64,000 nt of DNA from Argyresthia goedartella (lineage: Eukaryota > Arthropoda > Insecta > Lepidoptera > Argyresthiidae), in assembly GCA_949825045.1 (NCBI GenBank), contig OX463814.1:31576383-31640382 (forward strand), read 5' to 3'. The first letter of the stretch is position 1; each line of letters begins with the position of its first letter. The notes below the pieces were generated by a model. That model had not been told where the DNA came from and searched no databases. It saw only the letters and a list, made by a program, of their open reading frames with translations. This document shows positions 49,934-61,582 of the stretch, one piece after another. The translations under genes were made by a program, and so were the position numbers.

Positions 49934-50469
49934 ATCCAAGGTTTCTAGGTTAGGTTAACCTATGTAGACTTGCGAAACCCTAAAACGGAACTTTTATGAC
50001 AGACGTCACCTAGAGTACTGTAGATTCTATTATATTCATAAAATATGCTTTAATTGTTGTGTCATTTTTTTTCTTTTCCGGCCAGCAGAGAAGCGAAAGG
50101 GTTAAGTATCATATTTCGCCCTGTTTAGGGCTAACTCGTGCGAGCAGAGTTCAAAAAATTTAAAGTTGCACAATGGCAAAATGGGGCAAGAAACCGGGGC
50201 TTACATATACATACGCAATAATTCTTGTAGGCATGTATGCACAACTCAACTTTATCGCGGACAGTAAGACAGGGAGCTACGATATTGCACGTTATCGTAC
50301 GACATCATAGGACAATAATTAAAGCGTCGCCATGTAGGGGAAAAAGTATAATGATTGGCCCTTTAAAAACCTCACAGGCCTTGAAATACAAGATACAAAC
50401 TATTTACCATAGGAGGTCGGGTGGCCGAAGACATGTTGATAATATCCAGTCTCCGTTGAAAAATTGTGA
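49934..50469. other. Non-coding stretch
   Basis: Nothing recognised. Confidence 0.35.
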
Positions 50470-50610
50470 CTTTTACTTTTGTGAATTGTGTCCGCACCAA
50501 ACGTGCCCTGGCAGCTGGCAGCGAAATCCTCTGTGACAGGAACGATCCGGAGCGGTGGTCAAATCCTCGGTCCCTCAAACGACGCCCAATAACCTTGATG
50601 AAGGCCCTAC
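50470..50610 (-). mobile_element. YLDD retroelement family, C-terminal fragment
   Basis: On the minus strand FIKVIGRRLRDRGFDHRSGS and FLSQRISLPAARARLVRTQ match the order IGRRLRDRGYDRRSGTYL at 52700-52760 and GDLRAGSYFTQRLSMTIQ at 16420-16475. Only the last 45 or so codons of the domain remain. Confidence 0.65.
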
Positions 50611-52289
50611 CCGGATAATTAAGTAAACACAATAATTATGCGTAATTTTAGTTATGTTAGGTACATCTTAGTTATACTTAATTATTATAAGGCTCGTTTG
50701 CGTCTTCTTTCCACAGAATCATTTCCGGTTATTCTCTCAGCCATATATAACCAATAAACAAGCCGGGTCATATGAAAAAAGTTATCAATTGCACTAAAAC
50801 AAGATAACAAAGCACGTCTCAACGGTACGAGTCACACGAACAAACTAAAAAAAATCTCGCACTGTGAACACGGTCTTAGCGTCGTGGGTCCACCAATCAG
50901 ACGCCTGTGAATTTCTTTCCCATTAATTTCGCATTTCGCCAAATTGTCATGGCGGCCAGCCACATTGCCGGTTTTTTTTATATTTACTCAGTCAGTCGAC
51001 CAATCAAGTGTGATATACCGAAAGAAGGTACGTTTGTCCTCTATTTCCGGTCGGTATTGCCAGTAATCAAAAAAGAATAGTGGAAAGTAATTATTTTATA
51101 AAAATAAATATAAATATTATTCCAAGTCCATACTAGGTGTTCATGCGCGAATGGACAGGCTTATTTCGGTAAATAGAGTATTAAATTGAATAACAATAAA
51201 TATAATAATATTAAGTAATTAAATTGAATAACAATACTTACAGCTCTTAGGAAACTTTCGAAAAGTTAGAAAAGTTAAACAAATTTTCACTGCATGCAAA
51301 AGCATGCCTTTCGTTGGAAGATGTTTTATCGACGGAAGCGATGCAATAAGTGTCAAATTCACTAGCTGGCTATGTAGTAGCAGTATTGTAATCTATCACC
51401 TTAAATGAATGTAAAAATAAACGCGGTATCACAAAACGCGGGTTTTCTTTTTATTAGTGCGGCTTGGGCTTTATTATACCTTATGGGACATTGTCACCCG
51501 ACTTTACCGGTACATTAACCTCTCACCGACCCAGTCCAATTTTGAGGCATCGCGATTTTTAACTTCATGCCATGGTGATAAATATCAAAACCTATAAGGA
51601 AAATGCCTTGCCAGCAAGACATGAGTCGGTGTGAGGTTTAGGCTATATGCCTACATATTAGCACCATAAAAAGCAGGTAACTGTTCTCAATTGGAATTGC
51701 ACATAATAATGTGCCTATACAAAATACTCTCATACGTTTAATTATCATGGTAGGGAAGGTCGATATCACAAAATATAATTTATTCACAAGACGAGTTAAC
51801 ATGGCTAGCTAGCTAGCTTAGCTGGGTATCTCTATCTATATTATCAGTATATAAAATAATGTATGTAACTGATAATTTAAATCAAAAATACACAGAGCAC
51901 AGTAACAGAACTTAAACTTTCATGTAAAGTTAACACATAACAACATAACATAGCGTCACGCATTTTCCCATACGGGGTGTCAGAGGCACAATAGTACCCA
52001 CTTTTAGCCATATTCCATTTTGTGTGACAGGGGGCTAAACGAAGGTTATCGCGATGTTTTCAATCACTATTAGAACGGATTTGAACCTCCTGTGTGAGAA
52101 GCAAGCGTGAAACCCACTAGACAATGGAGCTCATATTGTATAGTTTGATACATTTTTCAAATTCAAAGGTTATAAAAATAAGTTACTACTGGTGAAATGT
52201 TTCGCTTGGAATACGATATCATAATTTACCCTCGTAAAAGATAATTGTTAGCACTGTACCAACAAAAAGTCAGTGATTGGCCCTGCCAG
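50611..52289. other. Non-coding stretch with small repeats
   Basis: 51515-51645 is an inverted partner of 54880-55020 (shared ATAGGTTTTGA, AAAATCGCGA, GGTTAAT). 51945-52020 matches 34848-34925. A CTAGCTAGCTAGCT run lies near 51805. No gene recognised. Confidence 0.5.
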
Positions 52290-52770
52290 GTTCCGTCTAG
52301 AGACAGCCGAAGACGGTTTTTGAACTAATTAAAGCGGGCAGGCTTTCTCGGCACTCCTCCATTAATGGCCTTGTCAAGGGGGCTCTCCTCACAGCAAATG
52401 TGCCCTGTTAACCCCAGTGTATTGGAGCCCGCGGGACTTTGTCGTACCGATGGAAAGCGTCCGGATGGCATGACCCTGATACCTTGGGAGAGGGGCCTTC
52501 ATTTCTGTGGGATACCACGTGTATCTGCACTTTCGCCCCCGCTCTCCTAGCGGCTACCGGAGCCATAGGAGCCGCCGCAAAAGAGGTCGCGAGGTTGAAG
52601 ACCCAGAAGTATTCAGTGCTTTTGGAGCAGTACTTCTTCGTTCCGCTCGCTCTGGAAACCACTGGGGTCTGGGGGTGCATGGGAAAGCATTTTTAAGGGA
52701 GATAGGACGCCGCTTGAGGGACCGGGGTTATGACCGTCGCTCTGGGACTTATCTCCCAAGTGGCAAGTGA
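52290..52770 (+). mobile_element. YLDD retroelement family, C-terminal domain fragment
   Basis: Across frames it reads [13 protein letters not shown], then [65 protein letters not shown] and IGRRLRDRGYDRRSG. DGKRPDG is identical to the motif at 16150-16170; the TCICTFAPA block parallels TCVDTLAPS. At least two frame changes are present and the RT part is absent. Confidence 0.75.
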
Positions 52771-53040
52771 AATGGAAACCTGAAAAGACGCGGGGCGGCC
52801 TATTTACTTAATTTTAAGTTAATTTGGAATTTTTTATTCATATTTTATTAATGGTGTCCCAGTCCTACTTCAGAGATACAATCTCCCCAAGAAGAATCTT
52901 GAAGTCCGTCGTGCTTTGTCGAGAACGAAATAGGGTAAAAGTCCAGGAGAAGATTCCTATTGATGATATGTATTCCATCTAAAGGTAAGAAAGATGATGT
53001 CTCTTCTAAACAGAGGTTATCAGTTTGGGGAGATGCGTTG
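52771..53040. other. Non-coding flank of the Helitron fragment
   Basis: No motif recognised; may include worn Helitron coding sequence. Confidence 0.3.
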
Positions 53041-53310
53041 TTTTATATACTCAGTGGAATGGCAAAAACGCCTTCCTCCCATTCATATCTTGCTATGGCT
53101 ATAACAGCGTATCACCCCAGACAAGATTGTCAATGTTATTTGTGCCGAAATACCAGACCCAGAGCAAGACCCACTCTTCTACGACATTGTGAAGGCTAAT
53201 ACGATACATGGTCCTTGCGGCACTTCTTAAAGACACCCAGACAGGAGACGATAGACATCCGCAATATAGGAGGAGGTCTCCAGCTGGCGGTGGTCACGAA
53301 ATAAAATTTA
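53041..53310 (+). pseudogene. Helitron Rep/helicase polyprotein fragment
   Basis: One frame gives SVEWQKRLPPIHILLWL, a TAA at 53102-53104, then QRITPDKIVNVICAEIPDPE, QDPLFYDIVKANTIHGPCGT and TAA at 53228-53230. After a further shift it reads HPQYRRRSPAGGGHEIKFK. In Helitron proteins the first block is the HUH rolling-circle motif (LPHxHIL) and the second the IPD...VxxxxIHGPCG block. Here the first His of HxH is Pro (CCC at 53078-53080), so the nuclease would be dead even without the stops. Ends of the element were not found. Confidence 0.8.
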
Positions 53311-53339
53311 AAGAAACTGTAACAGCGTCATGGCATGTG

Positions 53340-53450
53340 CCTACAGATGGACAACGGCGTAGAGGAAGGCCCAGAAGAAGATAGCGGGGCGATCGGGACA
53401 AGTTCCAACCAGAGTAGGAGAGGTACTGTTATAAGCTATTAGAAAAAAAG
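53340..53450 (+). mobile_element. LINE ORF2 extreme C-terminus, relic
   Basis: TDGQRRRGRPRRR, one stop, then RGDRDKFQPE and ERYCYKLLEKK resemble the RRRGRPxxRWxDDxxK end of the endonuclease-RT LINE class at 6780-7514. It abuts the Helitron fragment. Confidence 0.55.
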
Positions 53451-56400
53451 ACGAGAATTAGAAAATTAGAAAAAAAAAACCTTTATGAATGGGGTTTAAA
53501 TCCATGACATATAATCTGCCATATTAGAAATTTCTTAAAATTGGAAGTTCATTATATGAATGTTCAGCTGGGGGGAAATTTTGTAATCATTCAATTGAAG
53601 AAGGTATATTTATAGAAAATAAGGCGATTCGTTGATTTATTTCATATATTTCTTGAGTTGTAATTTTGAATGGATAAATAAGTCGATTAATGAAGTAACA
53701 TTTTAATGCTAATAAAGTTAAAAGTCTGTCGGCTTACTGTGAAACCGTTTTCGATGATGGGGGGGCCACCATGCCAATCAATTCGACTTCATTACAAAGC
53801 CTTGGTTTACCCAATTCACTGTTGTTGAGGACCGCGCGTGACACGTGGTTGTTTTTTTACGGTGTTGCTGTCATAATGATAAACAATTACAAACTACTAT
53901 GCCATGGTATAAAGTGATAGATGGTAGTTCGGGTAACAATATAGTTAAGTAATTTTTCTACAGGTAATCCTTTTGGCTTTAAAGTTCAAAAGAGCATTGA
54001 TGGGAGTGGGGCCAAAATTACTATGGTTTTCCCAAATCCCACACATTTTGTTCCCCTGAGCAGGAGAATAAAAACGAGCATCACAACAGGTTACTTCACA
54101 GTTCATTTGTAATTTCGTTTCCCTGCAGTGTCGCAGAACCGTTAAAATGTGGTGTCGTGCTGTTTTGTGTTGTGTTGGAGTTTGATAATAAGAACAGCCA
54201 TCTCTTGACAACAGTTTATTTCATGGTTCATTTTAATTTGTATTTATTGGATACACAAAACTTTTCTTTGGTTTCTTTAGATCAACTTTGTGGTACCTAT
54301 TGATACTAAATTTTTGCTTATTTCTGTATTTGTTGTCCATTTTAATGACATAACCCACCAAACCAATATTCACAAATGTGTTGTGTGAGTTCATAATCAA
54401 AGTACTGCGTAAACTAAACGCCATCCTTTGTAATTCCATATGTTTTGTATCATTCATATTCCATTTAATTAAGCAATTAATTCACAAGACTGTTCAAAAA
54501 CTAAAACCCGACTACTAAAACATTGCGCTCCAAGGACGGGCAACACGCTTCGATCGATTCAACTAAATGCAAGTAATATGTTTATTTGTGGAATGAGCTT
54601 TAATGTGGTACCCAACACAGTCATGTTCAACAAAAAAACATGACTTTGTGCCCTCTAGTGGCCGCCATATTGAATTTAGTGTGACGTCACATAGCCTACC
54701 AGTGGACGATCAAGACGCCTCTACCTATGCCTCTAATACCTAGCTAGGAAAATTCAGATGAATAGTTTTGATGTTTTGGGGTTACGAATGAATAATTGAA
54801 CATACACATAGGTCTATTCATACAAACAGACCGCTCAAAATATTAACCCTCCTTTTGACTTTGCTGTAGTCGGATGAAAAAACAATATATTTTTTGACCC
54901 TTTACCACATACTGACCCATGTATGGGTTTCATAGGTTTTGAACTTTATTACCAAGCAATAAGGTTGAAAATCGCGACCTTTGCGGGTAAGGCCATGCGT
55001 TTAGGGGTTAATATTATTTTCTTTTTCTTATTTAATCCTACTAATCAAGCAATGTATGTGCCTGTATGTAAATCACGTGTCTAAATTAATTTCTTAGTCG
55101 GAAACAGCCATGCCGGCCGCACAGCCATGACGCATAGATCAATCTCTGCTGAGATTACATGGCTGTACGGTAAATTGCAAAGCATAATGCATATTATCCA
55201 CAAGAAATCCTCGTGCCTAGCGTAAATATGTCTGAGTTAAGTCCTCTTTTAAAATATTATCTCCTTCTGGCGTACTCGGGTAAAAAGACATAGCGTAAAT
55301 GTAAATTCTACTTCAGTTAGGAATATAGGAAATGCCATACATATTTGCAAGAATGTAGTGTTTACAAAGGGGTAGATAGAACACAGACCATACATAGAAT
55401 TAGACGCCCCGTAATCCCCAATATGTATGCGAACCAACCGTGTCATTTTTTTATATCAAAAAACGTCTGACAGTTATAACAGTCTTTCAGCGACAGAGAG
55501 GTTCGGAAGGTGCAAAACACCAACGTACGAGACACGAGAAGTACGTGCATTTGCGGCATCTACCTTGCTAGCACAGGGGCATTTACACGATCAGTTCTAC
55601 CGTATCCGTCCGCAAACCGAAGCATGGTGTAAACAGGCATACTAGAGTAAGTAACGGCCGAACGTTCGCCAAGTTTAGGTATAGGGTAAATGCGCCTAAT
55701 ATCATAACATCATAGCTTTAGACTCATTTCAAGTGTAGGGAAATGAAATGAAAGTTTTCATACTCATATGGCGGAATCTTCATTGTGACATGACTGAGAC
55801 AAATCTCAAAGCTGAGATCGGTTTATTATTGGGGGCCTTAGTTAGTATTTTCTGATGAATATTCGTTAACAATACTTATTACTTGTCTAACTTTAACCTC
55901 GTTTTGAATTTTCGTAGCGGTATTACTACACCTGTATGAATTGTAATGAAATGAAACATTATAGGTATAATGAGAAAAACCAATAAAAGTCATTGGCCGA
56001 ACAAAACCTTTGACTTTGACGTTAATATTATATTTTTGCACGGTTCAATGATATGTCTTTGTTCACCTTTTGATAAAGCGAGTTTAGGTTAGGCCATTAG
56101 CATATTTTGACCATACAAATTTAGCCAAAGAAAATACAACCGAACACCGAGTAGAAGGACTTACACCGTTTGTACAGCAGAAAGACTAGGACCCGCGCGC
56201 AACGCAACGGCCGACGGATCAGCCGCCGCAGAAAGCAACGTTCGCCAGACCGGCCGCCGCGCCGCTGCGATGGCAAAAGTAGTGTAAATACCCATATGGC
56301 GGCTGATCCGGCTAGGTAGAACCTCTGTGTAAATGAGCCATTATGGTCTGTGGGGTAGATAAAGATGTCGGAATACTAATTGATTCCACAGGCGATGCCG

Positions 56401-56803
56401 TCGAATACCAACAACAGATTTGCAAAAGAAATTCATAATTCATCATTTCTTTATTCCACGCACATAATATGCAGACAACAAAACTTACATAAAGATTAAA
56501 GTGTACAAAGGTGAGCTTATCTCCAATAAGATATCTCTTCCAGCAAACCAATTTAGGATGTGAAAGGTCGATTGCTGAGCAGGGGTAGGCCATGTGTACA
56601 ACAATATAATTTACCTAGTACATATCTGAATAAATAATATAAAACAATATATAAACTAAATATACGAGTGCCTACATAAATGTTATATAATATACTAGTA
56701 CATGCTAAACTTAAACAAATTCATTCATTATATTCAAGTATTGCACTTGCAATTCGCCACTATAAGTAAGTTTTATTCCTGGTACACTGGTATGTAAACT
56801 TTA
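53451..56803. other. Long non-coding stretch
   Basis: No gene recognised in 3.3 kb. 54880-55020 is the inverted partner of 51515-51645. 55045-55075 holds GCAATGTATGTGCCTGTATG, a SINE family 1 tail fragment. 56190-56290 is GC-rich (CGCAACGGCCGACGGATCAG, CGGCCGCCGCGCCGCTGCGA) without coding evidence. 56440-56580 looks like a reversed retroposon tail sharing GAGCTTATCTC and TTCCAGCAAACC with 37110-37160. Confidence 0.45.
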
Positions 56804-56893
56804 CTATAGGTCGGGTCATAAGTTTTGTCACATAAATGAAATGAATGACACAAAAATCTCTGTAATACACATATTGATGTATCAATCGATAGG

Positions 56894-57272
56894 TTCCAAA
56901 AGGCTTATGTTTAAACGATTACCAAAAACGCACCTATTTTACTACCAATAAATTCGAAATGACTGCCAGAATGGATAAATGTCCACCAAATTGTGTTTGG
57001 ATAAATGATCACCAAACTTCTTTTTAAGTTTCGTGTACTTAAGTTTATGTTTTAAGTTTTGTTTTTGTTCTTACATTTCAACCTAACACGAAGGGTAAAG
57101 GGGGCTTCGTTTCGCTCACCCCCTTTACCCTTCACCTAAGCTACCGCAGTATTTTGCCCTGATATTTTTGTAACTTTTGGGTAGGAAAAAAATATTTTGG
57201 TGATCATTATATTTGTTGCCGTTCCAAAATACATATTTAAATGACCTCCCTATTTTCGATACAAGCCTAGTC
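56894..57272 (+). repeat. Dispersed repeat A, inserted in maT copy 3
   Basis: Same sequence order as 34072-34385. It includes a 15-bp-arm hairpin (GAAGGGTAAAGGGGG / CCCCCTTTACCCTTC, about 57093-57137) absent from that copy. ATCGATAGG is found immediately left (56885-56893) and right (57273-57281), so it may be the target duplication, although the element tips are not exactly at those points. Confidence 0.75.
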
Positions 57273-57281
57273 ATCGATAGG

Positions 57282-58022
57282 AGCACGCACGACATCCATG
57301 TCAATATTGGCCACTGCTTTAATCAGGGATGCTTAAATTTGAGAGACTCCAAATTTCAATGAGGCAGACCTGAAGGTCTGCCGGAATGGCAGCAGGAGGT
57401 GAACCTCCTGCTGCCATTTTTTATAATCCAATGGATTAAAGTCTGGACTCGAGGAGGGCCAGTTTTTGTGTCTGATAAAGTCGATTCCACGGGAGGAGAG
57501 CGAAGTTTGATTGCTTTTTGCCTCACGAGCTGGTGCAGAGTCCTGCTAGAATACACAGTGTCTGTTTTTGAACATTGTCTTTGAAATTGGTTCCACGAGG
57601 TTTGTTAAGAGTGTGTTTTTTGATACACGAGTGCACTTGTTTTAACTCCTTTTTCACAAATATATACCTGATTTGGCCCCGAAATAGGAAACCCCAAGCC
57701 AAACCATGAATGACGAAGGATGGTAACCACGCTGAACACGTGGGATACGTCTGCTCGTTTCTTGTCTGCTATACGCATACCTACACTCTATCGTTCTGTT
57801 TGCTTCTTCGGCATCAAATTTTTTTTCCTCTGTAAAAAGGATTTCGCGGTATTTTTTTTCGCGTATATCGCATTAACAAGACTCGGGATCTATCAAGCCT
57901 GATTTTATTCAGTCGTGAGTGAAGCAAATTTACAGTTTTTTTCCAGTAAACTCGTAATTCAAGGTCTTCCCTTTGAACTGTCGTTCTACTTAACCTCATC
58001 TGGAGAGCCAACAGTTTTTGCT
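57282..58022 (-). pseudogene. maT transposase remnants, C-terminal two thirds
   Basis: Minus-strand pieces parallel to the copy 1 transposase: the KLLALQMRLSRTTV helix-turn-helix near 58000, LVRQKAI and DTKTGPP pieces in shifted frames near 57450-57540, and the GLAIAD-like end near 57300. A short local inverted duplication (GCAGACCTGAAGGTCTGC and CAGCAGGAGGTGAACCTCCT near 57363-57410) lies inside. No usable ORF. Confidence 0.7.
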
Positions 58023-59637
58023 GCGTGCCGCAACAGCGTCGCCGTCGTCGACGAGGAGACACCTCGCAGCTCAACAGCGCGAGCACCACGCCGCTCGCTG
58101 TCCCTGCTGAGGCGTGTGTCATGCCGCAAGCTGCTCCGAGGGCCGCACCGTTCGCCGTTGCGCACGTTGCGACGCTCGCTGCCGCGAATGCCGCGCCAAC
58201 CGCCGCCACGTGCATCAAACCGCACTCCAACACGTGTGTCCCGCCACTCACCTCCACTCGTGTACCGCCAGCTACCAAAATATATGCTCGTATAAGGCGT
58301 TTGATTGTGTTGATCATAATACGGTATTAATTAAATTAAATCATTACGGAGTTAGAAATAAAGCGTTGGATCTACTAAGATCATACCTAAGCAATAGAAT
58401 TCAAAAGGCAGAAGTTAACGGCGTAAAATCTGATGGATCGGGTGTTAAAATTGGCGTTCCACAAGGTTCCATATTAGGCCCTTTCTTATTCCTGGTATAT
58501 ATTAATGATCTGCCTTTCATGGTGGAGAAATTAACTGGCATAGTGTTGTTTGCTAATGATACGTCAATGGTCTGCAAAATTGAAAGACAAAAAGGAGAAT
58601 TTGATGATGTTAATGGTGTATTATCTTTAACCTTGAATTGGTTCACAGTTAATAATTTATTGTTAAACGCTGGTAAAACCAAGTGTATCAAATTCTCACT
58701 TCCAAATGTCAGGCAAGTTGAGACCATTTTGGTGTTAGACAACAGCACGCTAGAATTGGTAAATGATACGAAGTTTCTTGGAATAACAATTGATAGCATA
58801 TTGCAGTGGGGACCCCACATAGATAAATTGGCTGGTAAATTAAGTTCTGCGGCTTACGCTGTTAGGAACATCAGACAAAGCACGGATGTGGCTACATCTA
58901 GGCTAGTATATTTTAATTACTTTCATAGTGTGATGTCCTATGGTATCTTGTCGTGGGGGAAAGCAGCGGATATTCAAACTATTTTTATTTTACAGAAAAG
59001 AGCTATTCGAGCAATTTATAATTTAAAACGAACAGACTCCTTAAGAGAGCTTTTTAAAGAAATTGACATACTAACAGTAGCTAGTCAATTTATTTTCGAA
59101 AATATAATGTATGTACGCAAGAACCTTACAACATTTTCCAAACTTAGCGACAGCTGTAATGTTAACCTAAGAAATAATCACAGACTATGTGCGCCCCGTT
59201 TTAGACTCGCGAAGGTTAGCAATTCTTTCAAGGGTCAGTGCATTCTCTACTACAATAAGATACCTCTGGAGATTTTGAAATTGCCATTTGAGCAATTTAA
59301 AAAGCATGTTAAAGCGACTTTGTCGAAAAAGGGATATTACAATGTTCAAGATTACTTAAATGACAGGACTGTATGGGGTTAATCTGGCTCAACACAGACC
59401 TTGCTGTTAATAGTTTTGTAATTATTTATTCCTGCTTATTAATCATAACAATTAAATTTTTCATATTTGTATTAGTTAAGCACAACCTATTTTTAAAAGA
59501 GATCTAAAAATTAATCTGTGGGAGTTTCTAAGCCCTTCTTCTCCCACAGTGGACCAATGTAGAGAAGAGGCAAAAAATGACGTTTGCTAAGTATATGTAA
59601 ATATCTACAGTAATAAAGTACTTTGACTATTGACTAT
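58023..59637 (+). mobile_element. Chimeric LINE insertion: GC-rich 5' segment joined to a 3' LINE
   Basis: The insert lies between two copies of TTGCT (58018-58022 and 59637-59641; one base is shared with the insert end) within maT copy 3, whose sequence continues exactly across (GTTTTTGCT ... TTCCAAACGGGATTTCTT). The insert starts GCGTGCCGCAACAGCGTCGC, runs about 265 bases of GC-rich sequence, then changes near 58288 to an AT-rich LINE from the RT palm to its 3' end, finishing with TTGACTATTGACTAT short repeats. Both parts arrived as one unit. Such 5' chimeras arise when reverse transcriptase switches template or carries upstream sequence. Confidence 0.82.
58290..59382 (+). pseudogene. LINE reverse transcriptase and C-terminus, catalytic Asp changed to Asn
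   Basis: The frame is open from upstream GC-rich DNA to TAA at 59380-59382. It covers KAFDCVDHNTVLIKL (motif A), GVPQGSILGPFLFLVYINDL (motif B), LFANDTSMV in place of the usual FADDTS (AAT at 58555-58557), TKFLGITIDSILQWGPHIDK and the C-terminal SYGILSWGKAADIQTIFILQ and APRFRLAKVSNSF blocks. Endonuclease and fingers are missing. The change of the first active-site Asp would abolish polymerisation. Other copies of this LINE: 6386-6660, 18306-18923 with 22468-22532, and 47540-47935. Its short-repeat tails suggest a CR1-like family. Confidence 0.88.
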
Positions 59638-59641
59638 TGCT

Positions 59642-59975
59642 TCCAAACGGGATTTCTTCGTAATCGCGCCTTCAATGCTTTGTTTGATCACTGCTGACGT
59701 CCGAACAGTGAAAAGACGACCGCTCCTCTGCTTATTTTCGAATCTTCCCTGAATCGTTTGATAGTACGATAAACGAACCTCAATGTTATTTTAAATTTTT
59801 TCAGCTGTTTAAAAATCTCAGTTGGCGCGTGACCGCAGCGATGCAATGCAATTACCGCGACTCTATTGTCTTTTCGCGTTCTGAAACTCCATTTTTGAAA
59901 ATAAAGAAAATTATAGAAAACCAATGAATTTAGCTTCTTTTTGTTTCTTAAAATATTCATATTTCGAACGCCCAT
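59642..59975 (-). pseudogene. maT transposase remnant, N-terminal part
   Basis: The minus strand from about 59895 gives WSFRTRKDNRVAVIALHRCG, then HAPTEIFKQLKKFKITLRFV and YRTIKRFREDSKIS, matching the first 60 residues of the maT transposase. This places the N-terminus on the far side of the LINE insertion from the remnants at 57282-58022. Confidence 0.85.
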
Positions 59976-60065
59976 AAGTTTTTTTAGATATAAATAATAA
60001 ATTACTACTAATAATAAATAACTAAATTAGAAGTTTGAGGTATGTGACATATGGCCCGACCCATG

Positions 60066-60119
60066 TATAAAAATGTTTTCCTTTATTTTACACAAATAAC
60101 TTTGTTTATTGGAGTTTTT
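60066..60119. other. Short flank of maT copy 3
   Basis: Contains the right TA duplication; nothing else. Confidence 0.5.
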
Positions 60120-60490
60120 AACGAATTGTGGACAGCATTATGTATTTTTTATCTACACACGTATTATAAACCCTCTTTACTGCCAGCATAATTATATATA
60201 CTACAAAACTCATTTATTATCTGAATATTGATTGATTATGACCATAATGTATCAATATTTCCACATATTATGACATTTAATGTTTGTCTGTGAAGTTGAT
60301 ACTACTGAACAAGCTAAACAAGTGCAGAGCAATGATCAATGCCACAATGCCGGTCGAACATGCGGTTCCTGAACACATCAAAGAGAGCTTATGATATGTC
60401 TGTAGATAAACTAGTGTATGTCCATAAACCCACTCCTGAGTTTGAATGCCCTCCATTATGTATCAGTCACATAAACTACTATTAGTATCA
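60120..60490 (-). repeat. Dispersed repeat B, inverted copy
   Basis: TGCCACAATGCCGGTCGAAC, ATGCGGTTCCTGAACACATC, AAAGAGAGCTTATGATATGT and CTGTAGATAAACTAGTGTAT are the reverse complements of blocks at 37290-37390. It lacks the palindrome of that copy (GGGAGTTTGAATGCCCTCC-like region here is shorter). Confidence 0.75.
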
Positions 60491-60950
60491 GATTCCTCGT
60501 CGGCAGCTGCAAGGAGATGGCGTCTTGTCTCAGTTTACTGCTCTGCACTAAAACTTGCGAAATAGGCCACAGATGGATTTTCTGTCCAATTACATTGTAA
60601 CTACAGCACTCCCTTATATGTACACGCATTGAACTGAAAGGGTGTTGATTCTGCTATTTGTAAGACTCTACTTTCATATCGCTAGTCTGTCGATGTGTTC
60701 TCATTGCCCAAACTGCTATTTAAATGACGTATCAGATAAGTTCCATTAAATCATCTACTATGATATAGATAAGATAACTTGAATGAAATGCGACCAGTAT
60801 CAGATTGACATTTGAAATTGCAGCAAACTAACTCAAGGGCTCTCTGAGCTGTACACCTCGGGAGTCCTTGTGATTTAATGTAACACAGAACATTACGTTT
60901 TTTTTATTACCTGCTCACACCCCCGGCCCCTTGAAGTTTATCAAAAAAGT
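60491..60950. other. Non-coding stretch
   Basis: No gene. GAGCTGTACACCTCGGGAG (about 60849) repeats a motif at about 15014. Confidence 0.4.
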
Positions 60951-60954
60951 TGCC

Positions 60955-61235
60955 TTTTAATAAGGGTGACAAAAACGTTTTGTGACATTTTTGAACATTT
61001 ATCGAAATTGCTTATATATGTTTTTTTAGACATACAACCCTCAAATCTCCCCCATTACAAAAAAAAACTGAAAATTGAATCAACAAAAAAGCCGTATAAT
61101 TATCGAACCTGCTCACAAAATTTCACGAGAATCGGTTGAGAAGTGAGACCTTTAGAGGACAACGAAGTCGAACATCCGGACGACTTACGAAAGCATTTTA
61201 TACCCAAGCTGAACGGAGGCGCTTCGTGCTCGCTC
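60955..61235 (+). repeat. Dispersed repeat 'CTCAAATCTCCCCCATTACA ... CGAACATCCGGACGA'
   Basis: Contains CTCAAATCTCCCCCATTACA, CTGCTCACAAAATTTCACGA, GAATCGGTTGAGAAGTGAGA and CGAACATCCGGACGACTTAC. I recognise these as blocks of a common lepidopteran dispersed repeat. Single copy in this window. Confidence 0.5.
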
Positions 61236-61329
61236 GGGCAAAAAGACACAATTGAAGATGCAACCGATATGGAAGCCTGTCTAATTTAGTTACAAACAGT
61301 AGAATCGATGCAACGCGAATATAGGGACA

Positions 61330-61582
61330 ACCCGAATGGCCAAGTCGGCAATGACCCTGCCTACGAAGCCAAGGGTTCGAGTCCCGGTGGGGGCAAATAT
61401 TTGTTTGATGAGAACGGATGTTTGTACCCTAGTCATGGTTGTTTATCTATCTAAGTATAATATTTATCTATATAAGTATGTGTATCGTTGTCTAGTACCC
61501 AAGATACAGGGAATCCTAGTTTGGGGCTAGATCAATGTGTGTAAATAGTGTCCAAGGTATTATTATTATTATTATTATTAAT
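61330..61582 (+). mobile_element. SINE family 2, near-complete, (TTA)n tail
   Basis: CGAATGGCCAAGTCGGCAAT (A-box), AAGCCAAGGGTTCGAGTCCC (B-box), then the same body as 30270-30525 with small differences. A 6-base segment before the B-box and a 10-base segment near 61498 are deleted. It ends in a TTA/ATT microsatellite at about 61558-61580. Confidence 0.85.

Larger units (their letters stand above)
56804..60065 (-). mobile_element. maT DNA transposon copy 3, broken by two insertions
   Basis: TA flanks both ends (56802-56803 and 60066-60067). The tips resemble copies 1 and 2 (left CTATAGGTCGGGTCATAAGT; right reverse-complemented CATGGGTCGGGCCATATGTC) but are more diverged. Removing the repeat at 56894-57281 and the LINE insertion at 58023-59637 leaves about 1.25 kb, close to the 1.31 kb of copies 1-2. 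Transposase pieces are visible on the minus strand, all with stops and shifts. Confidence 0.85.
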
